A DNA stretch of 64,000 nt from an uncultured Clostridia bacterium (GTDB lineage Bacteria; Bacillota; Peptococcia; Peptococcales; Peptococcaceae): contig CALXUG010000005.1 in NCBI GenBank assembly GCA_944391625.1, forward strand, positions 1-64,000, read 5' to 3'. Made by a program: the position numbers and the translations under genes. This document shows positions 7,557 to 15,340 of the stretch, piece by piece. Each line of letters opens with the position of its first letter. The first letter of the stretch is position 1. A model generated the notes under the pieces. It searched no databases. It was given only the letters and a program-made list of their open reading frames with translations, and was not told the origin of the DNA.

Positions 7557-8308
7557 AAAGAGGATTTAGGTTGCTGACGACGGTGCTTTGTGCCGTCGTT
7601 CTTTTATGCGGTTTTTCCGTCACGGCCTATGCCGGTGGCGGCGACGAGTACATCGAGGAAACCACGCCCCCCGAGCAGACCGGGGGCGTGAACTGGGAGG
7701 GGCTTGACCCGGTGGAGCCCGGCGAGGGCTTTTCCGAGGAGGGCTCCCTTGTGACCCGCGATCTGCTCTATGACAAGCACACCAACAAGCAGTTTATCAC
7801 CGTCCAGACCAGCGGCGGCAGCACTTTCTATATCGTCATCGACTACGATAAGCCGGTGAACGAGGAGGAAGAACAGTATCAAACTTATTTTTTCAGCGTT
7901 GTGGACGAGGCCGACCTGCTGGCCGCTATGGAGGCCGTCGGCGGCGAGCCGCCTGCCTGCACCTGCGGGGATAAATGCGCGGTGGGGGCCATCCATACCG
8001 ATTGCCCCATCTGCTCCGTCAACATGGGCGAATGTACTGGCGTGACCCCCGAGCCCGAACCCGAACCCACCCCGGAGCCCGAGGAACCCGAGAAAAAAAG
8101 CGGGCTGGGCTCGCTGTTCCTTGTGCTTGCCATCTTCGCCATTGGCGGCGGGGCCGGGTGGTACTTCAAGATTTACCGCCCCAAGCACCAGCAGGCCGCC
8201 GCGCCCGAGGATGACTACGAGGAAGAAATGGACGCTTACAACGATTTTGAGGATGACGGCCCTCCGTGGGACGAGGACGATCCCGAACCCGAGGAGGACA
8301 ATGTATGA
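7553..8308 (+). CDS. DUF4366 exported, membrane-anchored protein (CD1107-like)
   Basis: 251 residues. An N-terminal signal peptide (residues 1-27, ending near V-T-A-Y-A-G) is followed by an extracellular domain with a Cys cluster (C-T-C-G-D-K-C and C-P-I-C near residues 137-160). After a Pro-Glu repeat linker comes a membrane helix near residues 184-202 and a strongly acidic cytoplasmic tail. This is the DUF4366 architecture seen beside NlpC/P60 genes in Gram-positive ICEs. It likely sits at the cell surface as part of the mating apparatus; no enzymatic motif is visible. It shares ATGA overlaps with both neighbours. Confidence 0.82.
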   Translation: MKRGFRLLTTVLCAVVLLCGFSVTAYAGGGDEYIEETTPPEQTGGVNWEGLDPVEPGEGFSEEGSLVTRDLLYDKHTNKQFITVQTSGGSTFYIVIDYDKPVNEEEEQYQTYFFSVVDEADLLAAMEAVGGEPPACTCGDKCAVGAIHTDCPICSVNMGECTGVTPEPEPEPTPEPEEPEKKSGLGSLFLVLAIFAIGGGAGWYFKIYRPKHQQAAAPEDDYEEEMDAYNDFEDDGPPWDEDDPEPEEDNV

Positions 8309-8481
8309 ATTTCACTAACAGCCCTTACGAAACCATGATGAAAAGGCCGTCCCATATCCAGCCCCCGGCCACGCCCAAGGCCCCCAAGGGCTCCCGCTGT
8401 GACGGATGCCCCTACTGGCGGGGCATCGCCTGTATGTCCTGCTACCGGGATTTGCTCAAACCTCCGGCTGGCGGGAGGTGA
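8305..8481 (+). CDS. Small Cys-rich ICE protein
   Basis: 58 residues with a compact C-D-G-C-P-Y-W-R-G-I-A-C-M-S-C motif near residues 32-46, likely a zinc-binding knuckle. The ATG overlaps the preceding stop (ATGA) and the gene is followed after four bases by the next start, so it is part of the same transcription unit. Size, position and the four cysteines support a real gene. I do not recognise a named family, and its role is unknown. Confidence 0.65.
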   Translation: MNFTNSPYETMMKRPSHIQPPATPKAPKGSRCDGCPYWRGIACMSCYRDLLKPPAGGR

Positions 8482-8485
8482 TGCT

Positions 8486-8854
8486 GTGGCCCGTGAGCTG
8501 ACCCGAGAGGAAAAGGGGAAAATCCGTGCGCTGGTGACAAAGTGGTGCGCCAACTACGACCGGGAATACGGCTGCTTACCGCTGGATTGTGAGTGTTATA
8601 TGCTGGGGAAATGCTGGACAGGGGCCTTTTGCCGTTACTTTCGGGATGCCGTTCTGCCCCTTGATCCTGTGCTGGAGGCGGGGCTGGCCGCCGAGGGCCC
8701 CGCCCCGGAAACCCGGCTCTGCCCGGTCTGCGGCAGCGTCTTTCTCCCGGACGGCAGGACGCGCTACTGCTCCCCGGCCTGTGCCAAGAAAGCCCACCGC
8801 CGCCAGCAGCGGGATCACATGAAGAAAAAGCGGGGCTGGTCTGTTGACAATTAG
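8486..8854 (+). CDS. Cysteine-rich VLP-domain protein
   Basis: 122 residues starting at GTG 8486, preceded by GGGAGGTG. The first half carries W-C-A-N-Y-D-R-E-Y-G-C-L-P-L-D-C-E-C-Y, the Cys-rich VLP pattern found in clostridial mobile elements. The second half has a treble-clef-like C-P-V-C-G-S-V-F-L then Y-C-S-P-A-C-A-K-K-A-H-R, typical of zinc fingers. It is probably a nucleic-acid-binding accessory protein of the element. A longer in-frame reading to ATG 8399 overlaps the previous gene and has no ribosome site. A terminator-like hairpin follows. Confidence 0.75.
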   Translation: MARELTREEKGKIRALVTKWCANYDREYGCLPLDCECYMLGKCWTGAFCRYFRDAVLPLDPVLEAGLAAEGPAPETRLCPVCGSVFLPDGRTRYCSPACAKKAHRRQQRDHMKKKRGWSVDN

Positions 8855-8860
8855 GCCCGA

Positions 8861-8890
8861 AAAAAGCCCGGTATCTCAAGGCTTTTTGGG
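8861..8890 (+). terminator. Terminator-like hairpin after the Cys-rich VLP gene
   Basis: AAAAAGCC (8861-8868) and GGCTTTTT (8880-8887) form a hairpin ending in a T run, in the 160-base gap before the next gene. Confidence 0.55.
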
Positions 8891-8967
8891 GCCGCTTTAG
8901 GGGTGGGCCGTATGTTTTTACTGCCCGCCCCTGTTTGGCCCCGATGCTGTCAACATTTGTACGCTGT

Positions 8968-8992
8968 ACTTCGGGACAAAGTGTCCCAAAGT
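8968..8992. repeat. ICE palindrome, copy 5
   Basis: Arms ACTTCGGGACA and TGTCCCAAAGT around AAG, in the intergenic gap 23 bases before the ATG at 9016. Confidence 0.92.
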
Positions 8993-9015
8993 ATGGTGTT
9001 TTGGAAGGAGGAACC

Positions 9016-9972
9016 ATGCCGAAGTATTATGAAATCAACGAGGCGGCGGCAAAGCGGGCAAAGGATATGAACAGCTTTTCCGACTACAAGCCCGGCTCGG
9101 CTACCAGCGCCTACCGCCAGATGGTGGATGAGGCGTATGCCATAGCGGAACGCCAGAAGGCCCGTGTCGATCCCATGTACCATGACAAGATCGATGCGCT
9201 GGTTGACCGCTACGCCAAAAAGCTGGCCGCCAACCTCAACGAGTCCCATGTCATTGATGGCCGTGTGCCGTCTATTCTGATCGCCGGGGGCGGCAATTTC
9301 CCGGTACGCAAAAAGGAAAAGCAGAACGCCGCCCGTGACCGCAATATGGGCGAGTACATGGAAATTGAAAAGCTGCTGGATAAGATCAAGTCTGTGGGTA
9401 CGGGCGGGATCAGCGCCGATGATGACCTTGCCGTGGAAAAGCTGGAAAAAAAGCTGGCGGGGCTGGAGGAGCTGCAAGCCACCATGAAAAGCGTCAACGC
9501 CTATTATCGCAAACACAAGACTTTGGAGGGCTGCCCCGGCCTGTCCGACGAGGATATTGGCAGGCTGCAATCCTCTATGGCGAATGACTGGCGCAAAGAC
9601 CCGGTGCCGTACCCCTCTTTTCTGCTGACAAACAACAACGCCAATATCCGCCGGGTGCGCCAGCGCATTGACGATCTGAAAAACCGCAGCGAGTTTGTGG
9701 GCTGGACTTTCCCCGGCGGCGAGGCCAAGATCAACGAGGCCGAGAACCGCCTGCAACTGCTTTTCGATGAAAAGCCCCCGGAGGATCAGCGGCGGGCGCT
9801 GAAATCCGAGGGCTTCAAGTGGGCTCCCAGCCAAGGCGCGTGGCAGCGGCAGCTCAATCAGAACGCGATCCGGGCGGCGGCTCGTCTGGACTTCCTGCGT
9901 CCCGAGGACGGCCAGAGCCCCTATCAGCTCCAGCCCTTTGCCCGGAAAGCGGAAAAGGATATATCACGATAA
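9016..9972 (+). CDS. ICE protein of unknown function with helical N-terminal region
   Basis: 318 residues. AAGGAGG sets ATG 9016. The body is highly charged and helical (residues 60-170), and the C-terminal part contains G-F-K-W-A-P-S-Q-G-A-W-Q-R-Q-L near residues 271-285. This Trp-rich motif recurs at the ends of several unrelated mobile-element proteins in clostridia (DUF3560-type and antirestriction-associated proteins). I recognise no enzymatic motif. Its place between the Cys-rich gene and mobC matches accessory-region genes thought to act in the recipient or in relaxosome support, which is inference only. Confidence 0.65.
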   Translation: MPKYYEINEAAAKRAKDMNSFSDYKPGSATSAYRQMVDEAYAIAERQKARVDPMYHDKIDALVDRYAKKLAANLNESHVIDGRVPSILIAGGGNFPVRKKEKQNAARDRNMGEYMEIEKLLDKIKSVGTGGISADDDLAVEKLEKKLAGLEELQATMKSVNAYYRKHKTLEGCPGLSDEDIGRLQSSMANDWRKDPVPYPSFLLTNNNANIRRVRQRIDDLKNRSEFVGWTFPGGEAKINEAENRLQLLFDEKPPEDQRRALKSEGFKWAPSQGAWQRQLNQNAIRAAARLDFLRPEDGQSPYQLQPFARKAEKDISR

Positions 9973-9981
9973 GGAGGAACG

Positions 9982-10581
9982 ATGGATAAAAACCAAGGCT
10001 ATGCCATTCTGAAGGCCGTCATGCTGGAAAACGGCAGGGGCTTTGCGCTGGGGGAACACCCCACCGCTCCGTCCCCCTATGTCACATGGGCCTGTTACGA
10101 TGACAAAAACGGCCAGCGTCAATATGAGTGGGGGCACTACGGAAACGATCTGACCGCTATGGAAAAGGATTTTGCAGACCGGGTGCAGGATTATCAGCGG
10201 CTTTTCAAGGTCAAAGTCGTGCAGATCGAGGCCCCCGGCCTTTACAAGTATTATTCCACCCAGCGGCCCGTGGACATCGGCACATTCCCGAAACCGCCCC
10301 ACAACGCCCCGGATGAGATCGTCAACTACGATCAGCGCGTCCCCGTGGAGGGCGGCGCGTTTGTGGCGTGGGGCCATCTGACCTACACCAAGCCGCTGAC
10401 GGAAAAGCAGGCGTCCGACTATGAGCTCCGTCCCGCACCCAATATTTCCGAGCTGCGGCGGGAAAGCGGCGACAGGCCCCGGTCGATTGCCCAGCAGATG
10501 AAGGAGGCTGCTGCTCTGGCCGAGGCCAACCGGGGCGATCCTGCCCCCAAGAAAAAAGCCCCCGACCGGGGCGACCGATAG
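9982..10581 (+). CDS. ICE hypothetical protein
   Basis: 199 residues, with GGAGG immediately upstream of the ATG. The N-terminal domain (residues 1-120) contains aromatic stretches such as Y-V-T-W-A-C-Y-D-D-K-N-G and Y-E-W-G-H-Y; a disordered Pro/Lys/Asp-rich tail follows. There is no signal peptide, membrane segment or catalytic motif. Tight spacing (9 bases from the previous stop) and GC-rich codon use match the ICE backbone. I do not recognise the family. It may belong to the variable accessory set upstream of mobC. Confidence 0.6.
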   Translation: MDKNQGYAILKAVMLENGRGFALGEHPTAPSPYVTWACYDDKNGQRQYEWGHYGNDLTAMEKDFADRVQDYQRLFKVKVVQIEAPGLYKYYSTQRPVDIGTFPKPPHNAPDEIVNYDQRVPVEGGAFVAWGHLTYTKPLTEKQASDYELRPAPNISELRRESGDRPRSIAQQMKEAAALAEANRGDPAPKKKAPDRGDR

Positions 10582-10592
10582 GAGGAACGAAA

Positions 10593-10772
10593 ATGGAAGA
10601 TAGATATAATCCCATGAAAAGTGCGGAGATCGCCGCCGAGCATAACTACAACATGATCGACGGTGTTCTGAACAACCAGCTCCCGGCTCTGCCCCCGGAA
10701 CAGGAAAAGGAGCTGGATAAGGTGAAAGAGCCGCCCAACAAGCGCCGCAGCCGGGAGCGCGAGGAGCGATGA
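10593..10772 (+). CDS. Small ICE protein, DUF4316-like
   Basis: 59 residues with a good GGAGG site and a stop that overlaps the mobC start (ATGA). The sequence M-K-S-A-E-I-A-A-E-H-N-Y-N-M-I-D-G-V resembles the short tail region of DUF4316 proteins that precede mobC in clostridial elements. The C-terminus is very basic (K-R-R-S-R-E-R-E-E-R). Translational coupling to mobC suggests a relaxosome-related role, but that is inference. Confidence 0.6.
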   Translation: MEDRYNPMKSAEIAAEHNYNMIDGVLNNQLPALPPEQEKELDKVKEPPNKRRSREREER

Positions 10773-11116
10773 CAAAAAAGCGCGTCCGCTGTATGCCGAT
10801 CTATGTATGGGTGCGCCCCGATGAAATGGAGGTTATTCAAGGGCGTATGGCCGAGGCCGGGATCAGTAATCTGAGCGCCTATGTCCGCAAAATGGCGCTC
10901 AATGGGTATGTGCTCCATGTTGACCTCTCGGACATCCGGGAGCTGGTTTCCTTACAGCGCCGGTGTGCAAATAACCTCAATCAAGTTGCGATACAGGCCA
11001 ATACCTACGGGGGCATCTACCCCGAGGAGATTGCCCAGCTTCAAAAGGACTATGCCGCTTTGTGGGAGCCGCTGTCCGATCTGCTGAAGAAGCTCTCCGC
11101 TGTGACGGCGCTCTGA
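10769..11116 (+). CDS. mobC: MobC-like relaxosome accessory protein
   Basis: 115 residues. The N-terminal basic ribbon (T-K-K-R-V-R-C-M-P-I-Y-V-W-V-R-P-D-E) is followed by S-A-Y-V-R-K-M-A-L-N-G, and the C-terminal region L-Q-R-R-C-A-N-N-L-N-Q-V-A-I-Q-A-N is the diagnostic MobC signature. MobC proteins bind the origin of transfer and help the relaxase nick it. In related elements the relaxase gene follows directly. Here a ~2.6-kb minus-strand cargo module lies between mobC and the relaxase gene, so the usual mobC-relaxase transcription unit has been split. Confidence 0.85.
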   Translation: MTKKRVRCMPIYVWVRPDEMEVIQGRMAEAGISNLSAYVRKMALNGYVLHVDLSDIRELVSLQRRCANNLNQVAIQANTYGGIYPEEIAQLQKDYAALWEPLSDLLKKLSAVTAL

Positions 11117-11118
11117 AT

Positions 11119-11153
11119 GTCCGGGGGATGGCCTTGTGCCATCCCCCGGTTTT
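11119..11153 (+). terminator. Strong terminator after mobC
   Basis: Perfect 12-bp arms CCGGGGGATGGC and GCCATCCCCCGG around CTTGT, followed by TTTT. It ends the ICE transfer transcript just before palindrome copy 6. Confidence 0.88.
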
Positions 11154-11157
11154 CTCG

Positions 11158-11182
11158 ACTTCGGGACAAAGTGTCCCGAAGT
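11158..11182. repeat. ICE palindrome, copy 6 (perfect; left edge of cargo module 1)
   Basis: Perfect arms ACTTCGGGACA and TGTCCCGAAGT around AAG. It lies between the mobC terminator and the convergent minus-strand MATE gene. Confidence 0.95.
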
Positions 11183-11234
11183 GGGGAAAGCCAAAGGCAT
11201 CTATGCTGTCCCATTTTGTAGGGGCGTAAAGGGA

Positions 11235-12569
11235 CTAAACATAGTTATATTTATTTCTATTTCTAATTATACATATAACTGTTACGAATAACGCTAATAT
11301 CTCCGCCACCGTAACAGATAGCCATATCCCATTTGCATCAAGTACCAACGGCAACAGCAGAACAGCGGCAGACTGGAATACAAGTGTCCTTAAAAATGAA
11401 ATAAGTGCAGATATTGTTCCATTGTTCAATGCCGTAAAAAAGGCAGAGCCGTAAATATTTATTCCCATGAACAAAAAAGATATGGAATATAACTGAAACG
11501 CACGGGTGGTAAAATCAAGCAACTCCTTGTCATAGCTCACAAAAAGCATGGATAGTGGTCTGGCCAGCAGGACGGCAGATATTGTCATGGCAGCCTGTAA
11601 GCATAGGACGATCCGCAGGCTCATTTTCAGCAGATTTTTTAGTTCCTCATGATTTCCCGCTCCGTTGTTATATGCAACGATTGGTGACGATCCAATAGAA
11701 TAGCCATTAAAGAAGGATATAAATATCATGTTAATATACATGATAACGCCGAAAGCTGCCACTCCATTTTCTCCATTCAATCTAAGAAGCTGATAGTTGA
11801 ACAGAATACCAATAATATAAATAGACAGATTGATGACCAGTTCGGAAGAACCATTTACACAGGTTTGTAAAAAATCCTTTAGATTGAAAATGGGTTTTGT
11901 TATATGTAGTGCGCTGTCATTCCTTTTACTGAAAAAATAGAACAGCGGACAGATGCCTCCGATTGTCTGACTAACACCGTTTGCCAGTCCTGCCCCAAGC
12001 ACACCCATATCCAGTATGCCGACAAATAAAATGACAAACAAAATATTCGACAATCCCCCGATAACCGTAAAATACATTCCCAGTTTCGATTTTTCTGCCG
12101 TTGGAAACATATACTGGTTGAAATACTGGAGCATCAGCGCCGGGATGAACAGTAGGGACATCCTGCCGTACACAAGCCCTTTGTCAAGAAGATCTCCCTC
12201 AGCCCCCATTGCCTGTGCCGCAAAGGGAAGAAAAAGTTGTCCGAGTAGGGAGAGGACAAATCCGCTGATAACCGTAGTAATCAACATGAAGGTAAAAAGC
12301 CCGTCTGCCCTTTTGGTATTTCCTTCTCCCAGCGCCTTTGCAATTAGTGCAGCTCCACCAGAGCCAAAGAGAAACCCAAACGCTGCCATAATGGACGAAA
12401 AAGGGATGATAAGGTTGATTGCCGCAAATGCAGTTTTACCCACAAGGTTTGAAACCGCAAGACCGTTTACAAGACCATAGATTACGGTAAAAAACATCAT
12501 GACAACAGACGGCGCAACGAACTTAAAAAGTTTTCTGTATGTGAAATGATCTGAGAGCTGTATTTTCAT
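11235..12569 (-). CDS. MATE-family multidrug/sodium exporter (cargo module 1)
   Basis: 444 residues with about 12 hydrophobic segments. The two-repeat MATE layout and an early G-L-V-N-G-L-A-V-S-N-L-V-G-K region place it in the NorM/DinF superfamily of cation-coupled drug exporters. It is the last gene of a three-gene minus-strand unit (flavodoxin, MarR, MATE), and its ATG overlaps the marR stop. The base composition is clearly more AT-rich than the flanking ICE backbone, so this is imported cargo. Substrate unknown; a redox-active or aromatic compound is plausible given the flavodoxin, but that is inference. Confidence 0.88.
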   Translation of the reverse strand: MKIQLSDHFTYRKLFKFVAPSVVMMFFTVIYGLVNGLAVSNLVGKTAFAAINLIIPFSSIMAAFGFLFGSGGAALIAKALGEGNTKRADGLFTFMLITTVISGFVLSLLGQLFLPFAAQAMGAEGDLLDKGLVYGRMSLLFIPALMLQYFNQYMFPTAEKSKLGMYFTVIGGLSNILFVILFVGILDMGVLGAGLANGVSQTIGGICPLFYFFSKRNDSALHITKPIFNLKDFLQTCVNGSSELVINLSIYIIGILFNYQLLRLNGENGVAAFGVIMYINMIFISFFNGYSIGSSPIVAYNNGAGNHEELKNLLKMSLRIVLCLQAAMTISAVLLARPLSMLFVSYDKELLDFTTRAFQLYSISFLFMGINIYGSAFFTALNNGTISALISFLRTLVFQSAAVLLLPLVLDANGIWLSVTVAEILALFVTVICIIRNRNKYNYV

Positions 12570-13033
12570 TTCTGCACCCCCTTTTTATCTGTTAAAATTT
12601 CCGCGGTTCTTGTACCTACAAAATGCAGATATTTTTGGAATGCAGATAAAAATATTTCCCTCTCTTTGCCATCCAAACTTTCAAAAGCCTCCTGCTCTAT
12701 TCCGACTAACGGATAAATAAACTCTTTACAAAAATCTTCACCTCTTGCAGTAAGAGTGAGGGCTTTCCGTTTTCTTGCGTCCTGCATATCTTCAAGTTTG
12801 ATATAGCCATTTTTTACAAGTTGATTGACGGAAGCATTGATTGTCTGCTTGGCAAAATTCCACTCTCTGCAAAGATCATACTGTGTCAGCGGAGCTCCAA
12901 ACACACATACCGCATACATAATCCAGAGCTGCGTTTTTTGAAATTTAATTGCTGTCGCATAACTGTCATAAATCCCCTCATAATCCCTATATAACCTGTT
13001 CAGTTGTCGCTGGCACTCATTTAATTGCTCCAT
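12566..13033 (-). CDS. MarR-family transcriptional regulator (cargo module 1)
   Basis: 155 residues with a winged-helix core: L-T-Q-Y-D-L-C-R-E-W-N-F-A-K-Q-T-I-N-A-S-V-N-Q-L as helix-turn-helix, then D-A-R-K-R-K-A-L-T-L-T as the wing. The start is placed at ATG 13033, preceded by GGAGG with six-base spacing; the longer reading to 13057 overlaps the flavodoxin gene. It sits between flavodoxin and MATE in one transcript and most likely represses the operon by binding the large palindrome over the promoter at 13546-13599. Confidence 0.85.
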   Translation of the reverse strand: MEQLNECQRQLNRLYRDYEGIYDSYATAIKFQKTQLWIMYAVCVFGAPLTQYDLCREWNFAKQTINASVNQLVKNGYIKLEDMQDARKRKALTLTARGEDFCKEFIYPLVGIEQEAFESLDGKEREIFLSAFQKYLHFVGTRTAEILTDKKGVQK

Positions 13034-13034
13034 T

Positions 13035-13523
13035 TCATACCTCCAAACCAAGACCATTTACCCATTTCACAAGGCTTTCCGGTGTAATCCTTCCATTCAG
13101 CAATTTTCCTTTTTTCCAGTTGGTATTTTCAGAGCAGTATTTATGCAGATGATGTCCTATGCTCCCCCGAATACTTCCACCAGAAGTAGAAAAAGGAATG
13201 ATCGTCTTTCCTGAAAAATCATATCTCTCCAAAAAGGAATAGATAATGTTCGGGGCTTTTTCCCACCATATAGGATAACCCACAAATACATACTCATAGC
13301 CGTCAATGCTCGGGACATCAAGTTGAAACGACGGGCGGCTATCTTTGTCTTTCCATTCCCGGTAACAACGACTGTTCTTATCATTCCAGTCTAAATCAGC
13401 CTGTGAATAGGGTAATACCGCTTTTATCTCGCTGATGTCTGCCCCGACAGCCTTTGCCAGTTCCACTGCGACACTTTTCGTTGTTCCAGAAGCGGAAAAA
13501 TATGTAACTATCATTTTCTTCAA
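13035..13523 (-). CDS. Flavodoxin-like protein (cargo module 1)
   Basis: About 162 residues. The N-terminus M-I-V-T-Y-F-S-A-S-G-T-T-K-S-V-A is the FMN phosphate-binding loop (S/T-x-S/T-G-x-T). G-Y-P-I-W-W-E-K-A-P and S-T-S-G-G-S-I are the flavin-contacting loops of the long-chain flavodoxin-like family. The start is placed at TTG 13523 because GGAGG lies eight bases upstream; an in-frame ATG at 13538 lacks a ribosome site. First gene of the minus-strand cargo operon. It probably shuttles electrons in a detoxification or reductive step; the partner is not visible. Confidence 0.85.
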   Translation of the reverse strand: MKKMIVTYFSASGTTKSVAVELAKAVGADISEIKAVLPYSQADLDWNDKNSRCYREWKDKDSRPSFQLDVPSIDGYEYVFVGYPIWWEKAPNIIYSFLERYDFSGKTIIPFSTSGGSIRGSIGHHLHKYCSENTNWKKGKLLNGRITPESLVKWVNGLGLEV

Positions 13524-13545
13524 TCGAACAACCTCCATTCATTAT

Positions 13546-13599
13546 AATAATCCCAAAACGGACTATTTGAAGTATAGTCTGATTTGGGATTATTGTCAA
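13546..13599 (-). promoter_or_regulatory. Promoter and palindromic operator of cargo module 1
   Basis: On the minus strand, TTGACA (13594-13599) and TATACT (13571-13576) are 17 bases apart. An imperfect 49-bp inverted repeat (13546-13594), with arms AATAATCCCAAA and TTTGGGATTATT plus inner GACTAT/ATAGTC, covers the -10 and most of the spacer. This is the expected geometry for repression by the MarR protein encoded in the same operon. Confidence 0.8.
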
Positions 13600-13771
13600 T
13601 ATCTTTATACAACTTTGAATATTACCGCAATTATAAATTGACCTCTGCATCCACCCATATTTGCAGATTTCCGTCGAGTGCCAATCTTGCGTGTTCAAAC
13701 GGTTCATTAAACTTTCTGTTTACAGGGCTGCTATATTCGGCTCTGCTGCTTCCCCGATATTGACACCAACT

Positions 13772-13796
13772 ACTTTGGGACACTTTGTCCCGAAGT
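13772..13796. repeat. ICE palindrome, copy 7 (right edge of cargo module 1, CTT spacer)
   Basis: ACTTTGGGACA, CTT, TGTCCCGAAGT. The spacer is the reverse complement of that in copies 2-6, so the copy is inverted relative to them. It lies just upstream of the terminator and relaxase gene. Confidence 0.92.
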
Positions 13797-13799
13797 AAC

Positions 13800-13832
13800 A
13801 AAGCGGCGACTGATTACAGCCGCCGCTTTTCT
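13800..13832 (+). terminator. Terminator-like hairpin upstream of the relaxase
   Basis: AAGCGGCG (13801-13808) and CGCCGCTT (13821-13828) followed by a T run, ending 10 bases before the relaxase ribosome site. It may insulate the relaxase gene from readthrough out of the cargo region, or attenuate it. Confidence 0.6.
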
Positions 13833-13852
13833 CTTGGAAAGGAGGGATACCC

Positions 13853-15271
13853 ACGGCCACAACCTACTTAAAGGCTCACCATATCAGCAAGGGGGAAACC
13901 ATCGCCCAATCGCTGAAAGACCGTTTTGAATATGGGCAGAACCCGGACAAGACCGAGGGCGGGGAGCTGATCTCCTCCTATGAGTGCGACCACATGACCG
14001 CCGATGCGGAGTTCCTGCTCTCCAAGGCAAAATACAAGGCCATCACGGGCCGGGAGCAGCGGCGGGATGCGGATGTGCTGTGCTATCAGATCCGCCAGTC
14101 TTTCAAGCCCGGAGAGATCACCCCCGAGGAGGCAAACCGTGTGGGATATGAGACAGCCATGCGCTGGACGAAGGGCAAACACGCCTTTTTCGTTGCCACC
14201 CATACAGACCGCCGCCATATCCATAACCACATTTATTATAATTCAACCGCGCTGGACTGTGCCCACAAATACCGGGATTTTTTCAGATCGGCCAGCGCCC
14301 TGCGGCGGCTCTCTGACCGGGTATGTCTGGAAAATGACCTGTCCGTGATTACCAGTCCCAAGCTGCACAGCAAGGGGCGTTTCCTCAACTACGGCCAATG
14401 GATCGGTGAGCGTCCCCCGTCTGCCCAGCAGAGGCTTCGTCTTGCCATCGGGGACACGCTGGCAAAAAAGCCCGCCGACTTCGAGGCGTTCCTGCGGCTT
14501 ATGGAGGGAGCCGGGTATGCCGTGAAGCGTGGGCGGGGCGGCGTGATCTCGTTCCTTGTGCCGGGGCAGAAGAAACCCACCCGGCTCCGGGCATCCACCT
14601 TGGGGGAAGGCTACGATCCCGAGGACATCCGGGCGGTGATTGCCGGGGAACGGCCTGCCCCGGAGATCCCGGACGAGGCCCCGCCGCCCCAGCGGATCAA
14701 TCTCATTATCGACATTCAAGAGCGGTTGAGCCAAGGCAAAGGCCCGGCCTATGAACGGTGGGCCAAGGTCTACAACCTCAAACAGATGGCCGCCGCCCTG
14801 CAATATCTCCGGGAGCATGAGCTGGGCGACTATGACGCGCTGGCCGCCAAGACCTCCGGGGCCGTGGATCGCTTTCATGCGCTGGCCGGGGAGCTGCGGG
14901 ACACCGAGACGGCCCTTGCCAAAACCTCTGAGCTCATGGCTGCCACGGTGGAATATGCCAAGACCCGCCCCGTGTTCGACGGCTACAAGGCGGCACGGTA
15001 CAGCAAGAAATATCTTGCCGAGTATGAGGCCGAACTTGCCAGCTACCGGGCGGCCAAGGCTGCTATGAATGATATTCTGGCCGGGGCCAAGCTCCCCAAG
15101 ATGGATGCGCTCAAAAAATCCCGCCGTGAACTGGCTGAAAAGAAAAAGGCCCTTTATGCGGAATATCGCAAAGCCCAGCAGGATATGCGGGAGGCCGTGG
15201 CGATCAAGGCCAACATCGATCATCTGCTCGGCGTAACCGGCGGGCGGGAAAATAAGGCACAGGAGCGATAG
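13853..15271 (+). CDS. Relaxase/mobilization nuclease with ACG at the expected start
   Basis: 472 residues if read from 13853. The conserved N-terminus A-T-T-Y-L-K-A-H-H-I-S-K-G and the metal-binding H-I-H-N-H-I-Y-Y-N-S motif mark an ICE relaxase that nicks oriT and pilots the strand. GGAGG (13841-13845) is seven bases before an ACG codon exactly where family members have ATG. No ATG, GTG or TTG occurs in frame between the upstream stop (13811) and ATG 13994. Starting at 13994 would delete ~47 residues including the N-terminal tyrosine motif. Either ACG (or ATA 13847) is used weakly, or the relaxase is inactivated. The C-terminal half is helical. Confidence 0.82.
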   Translation, partial: TATTYLKAHHISKGETIAQSLKDRFEYGQNPDKTEGGELISSYECDHMTADAEFLLSKAKYKAITGREQRRDADVLCYQIRQSFKPGEITPEEANRVGYETAMRWTKGKHAFFVATHTDRRHIHNHIYYNSTALDCAHKYRDFFRSASALRRLSDRVCLENDLSVITSPKLHSKGRFLNYGQWIGERPPSAQQRLRLAIGDTLAKKPADFEAFLRLMEGAGYAVKRGRGGVISFLVPGQKKPTRLRASTLGEGYDPEDIRAVIAGERPAPEIPDEAPPPQRINLIIDIQERLSQGKGPAYERWAKVYNLKQMAAALQYLREHELGDYDALAAKTSGAVDRFHALAGELRDTETALAKTSELMAATVEYAKTRPVFDGYKAARYSKKYLAEYEAELASYRAAKAAMNDILAGAKLPKMDALKKSRRELAEKKKALYAEYRKAQQDMREAVAIKANIDHLLGVTGGRENKAQER

Positions 15272-15306
15272 CGACCGGCCGCAGACAAAAGGCGCTATGC
15301 GCCGCC

Positions 15307-15331
15307 ACTTCGGGACACTTTGTCCCGAAGT
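15307..15331. repeat. ICE palindrome, copy 8 (perfect, CTT spacer)
   Basis: Perfect arms ACTTCGGGACA and TGTCCCGAAGT around CTT, 36 bases after the relaxase stop. It is the first of four consecutive inverted repeats. Confidence 0.95.
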
Positions 15332-15340
15332 CTGCCGGGT

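Noticed and set aside
8950-9834. 294-codon minus-strand frame
   Set aside because: Antisense of the ICE gene at 9016-9972, which has a strong ribosome site.
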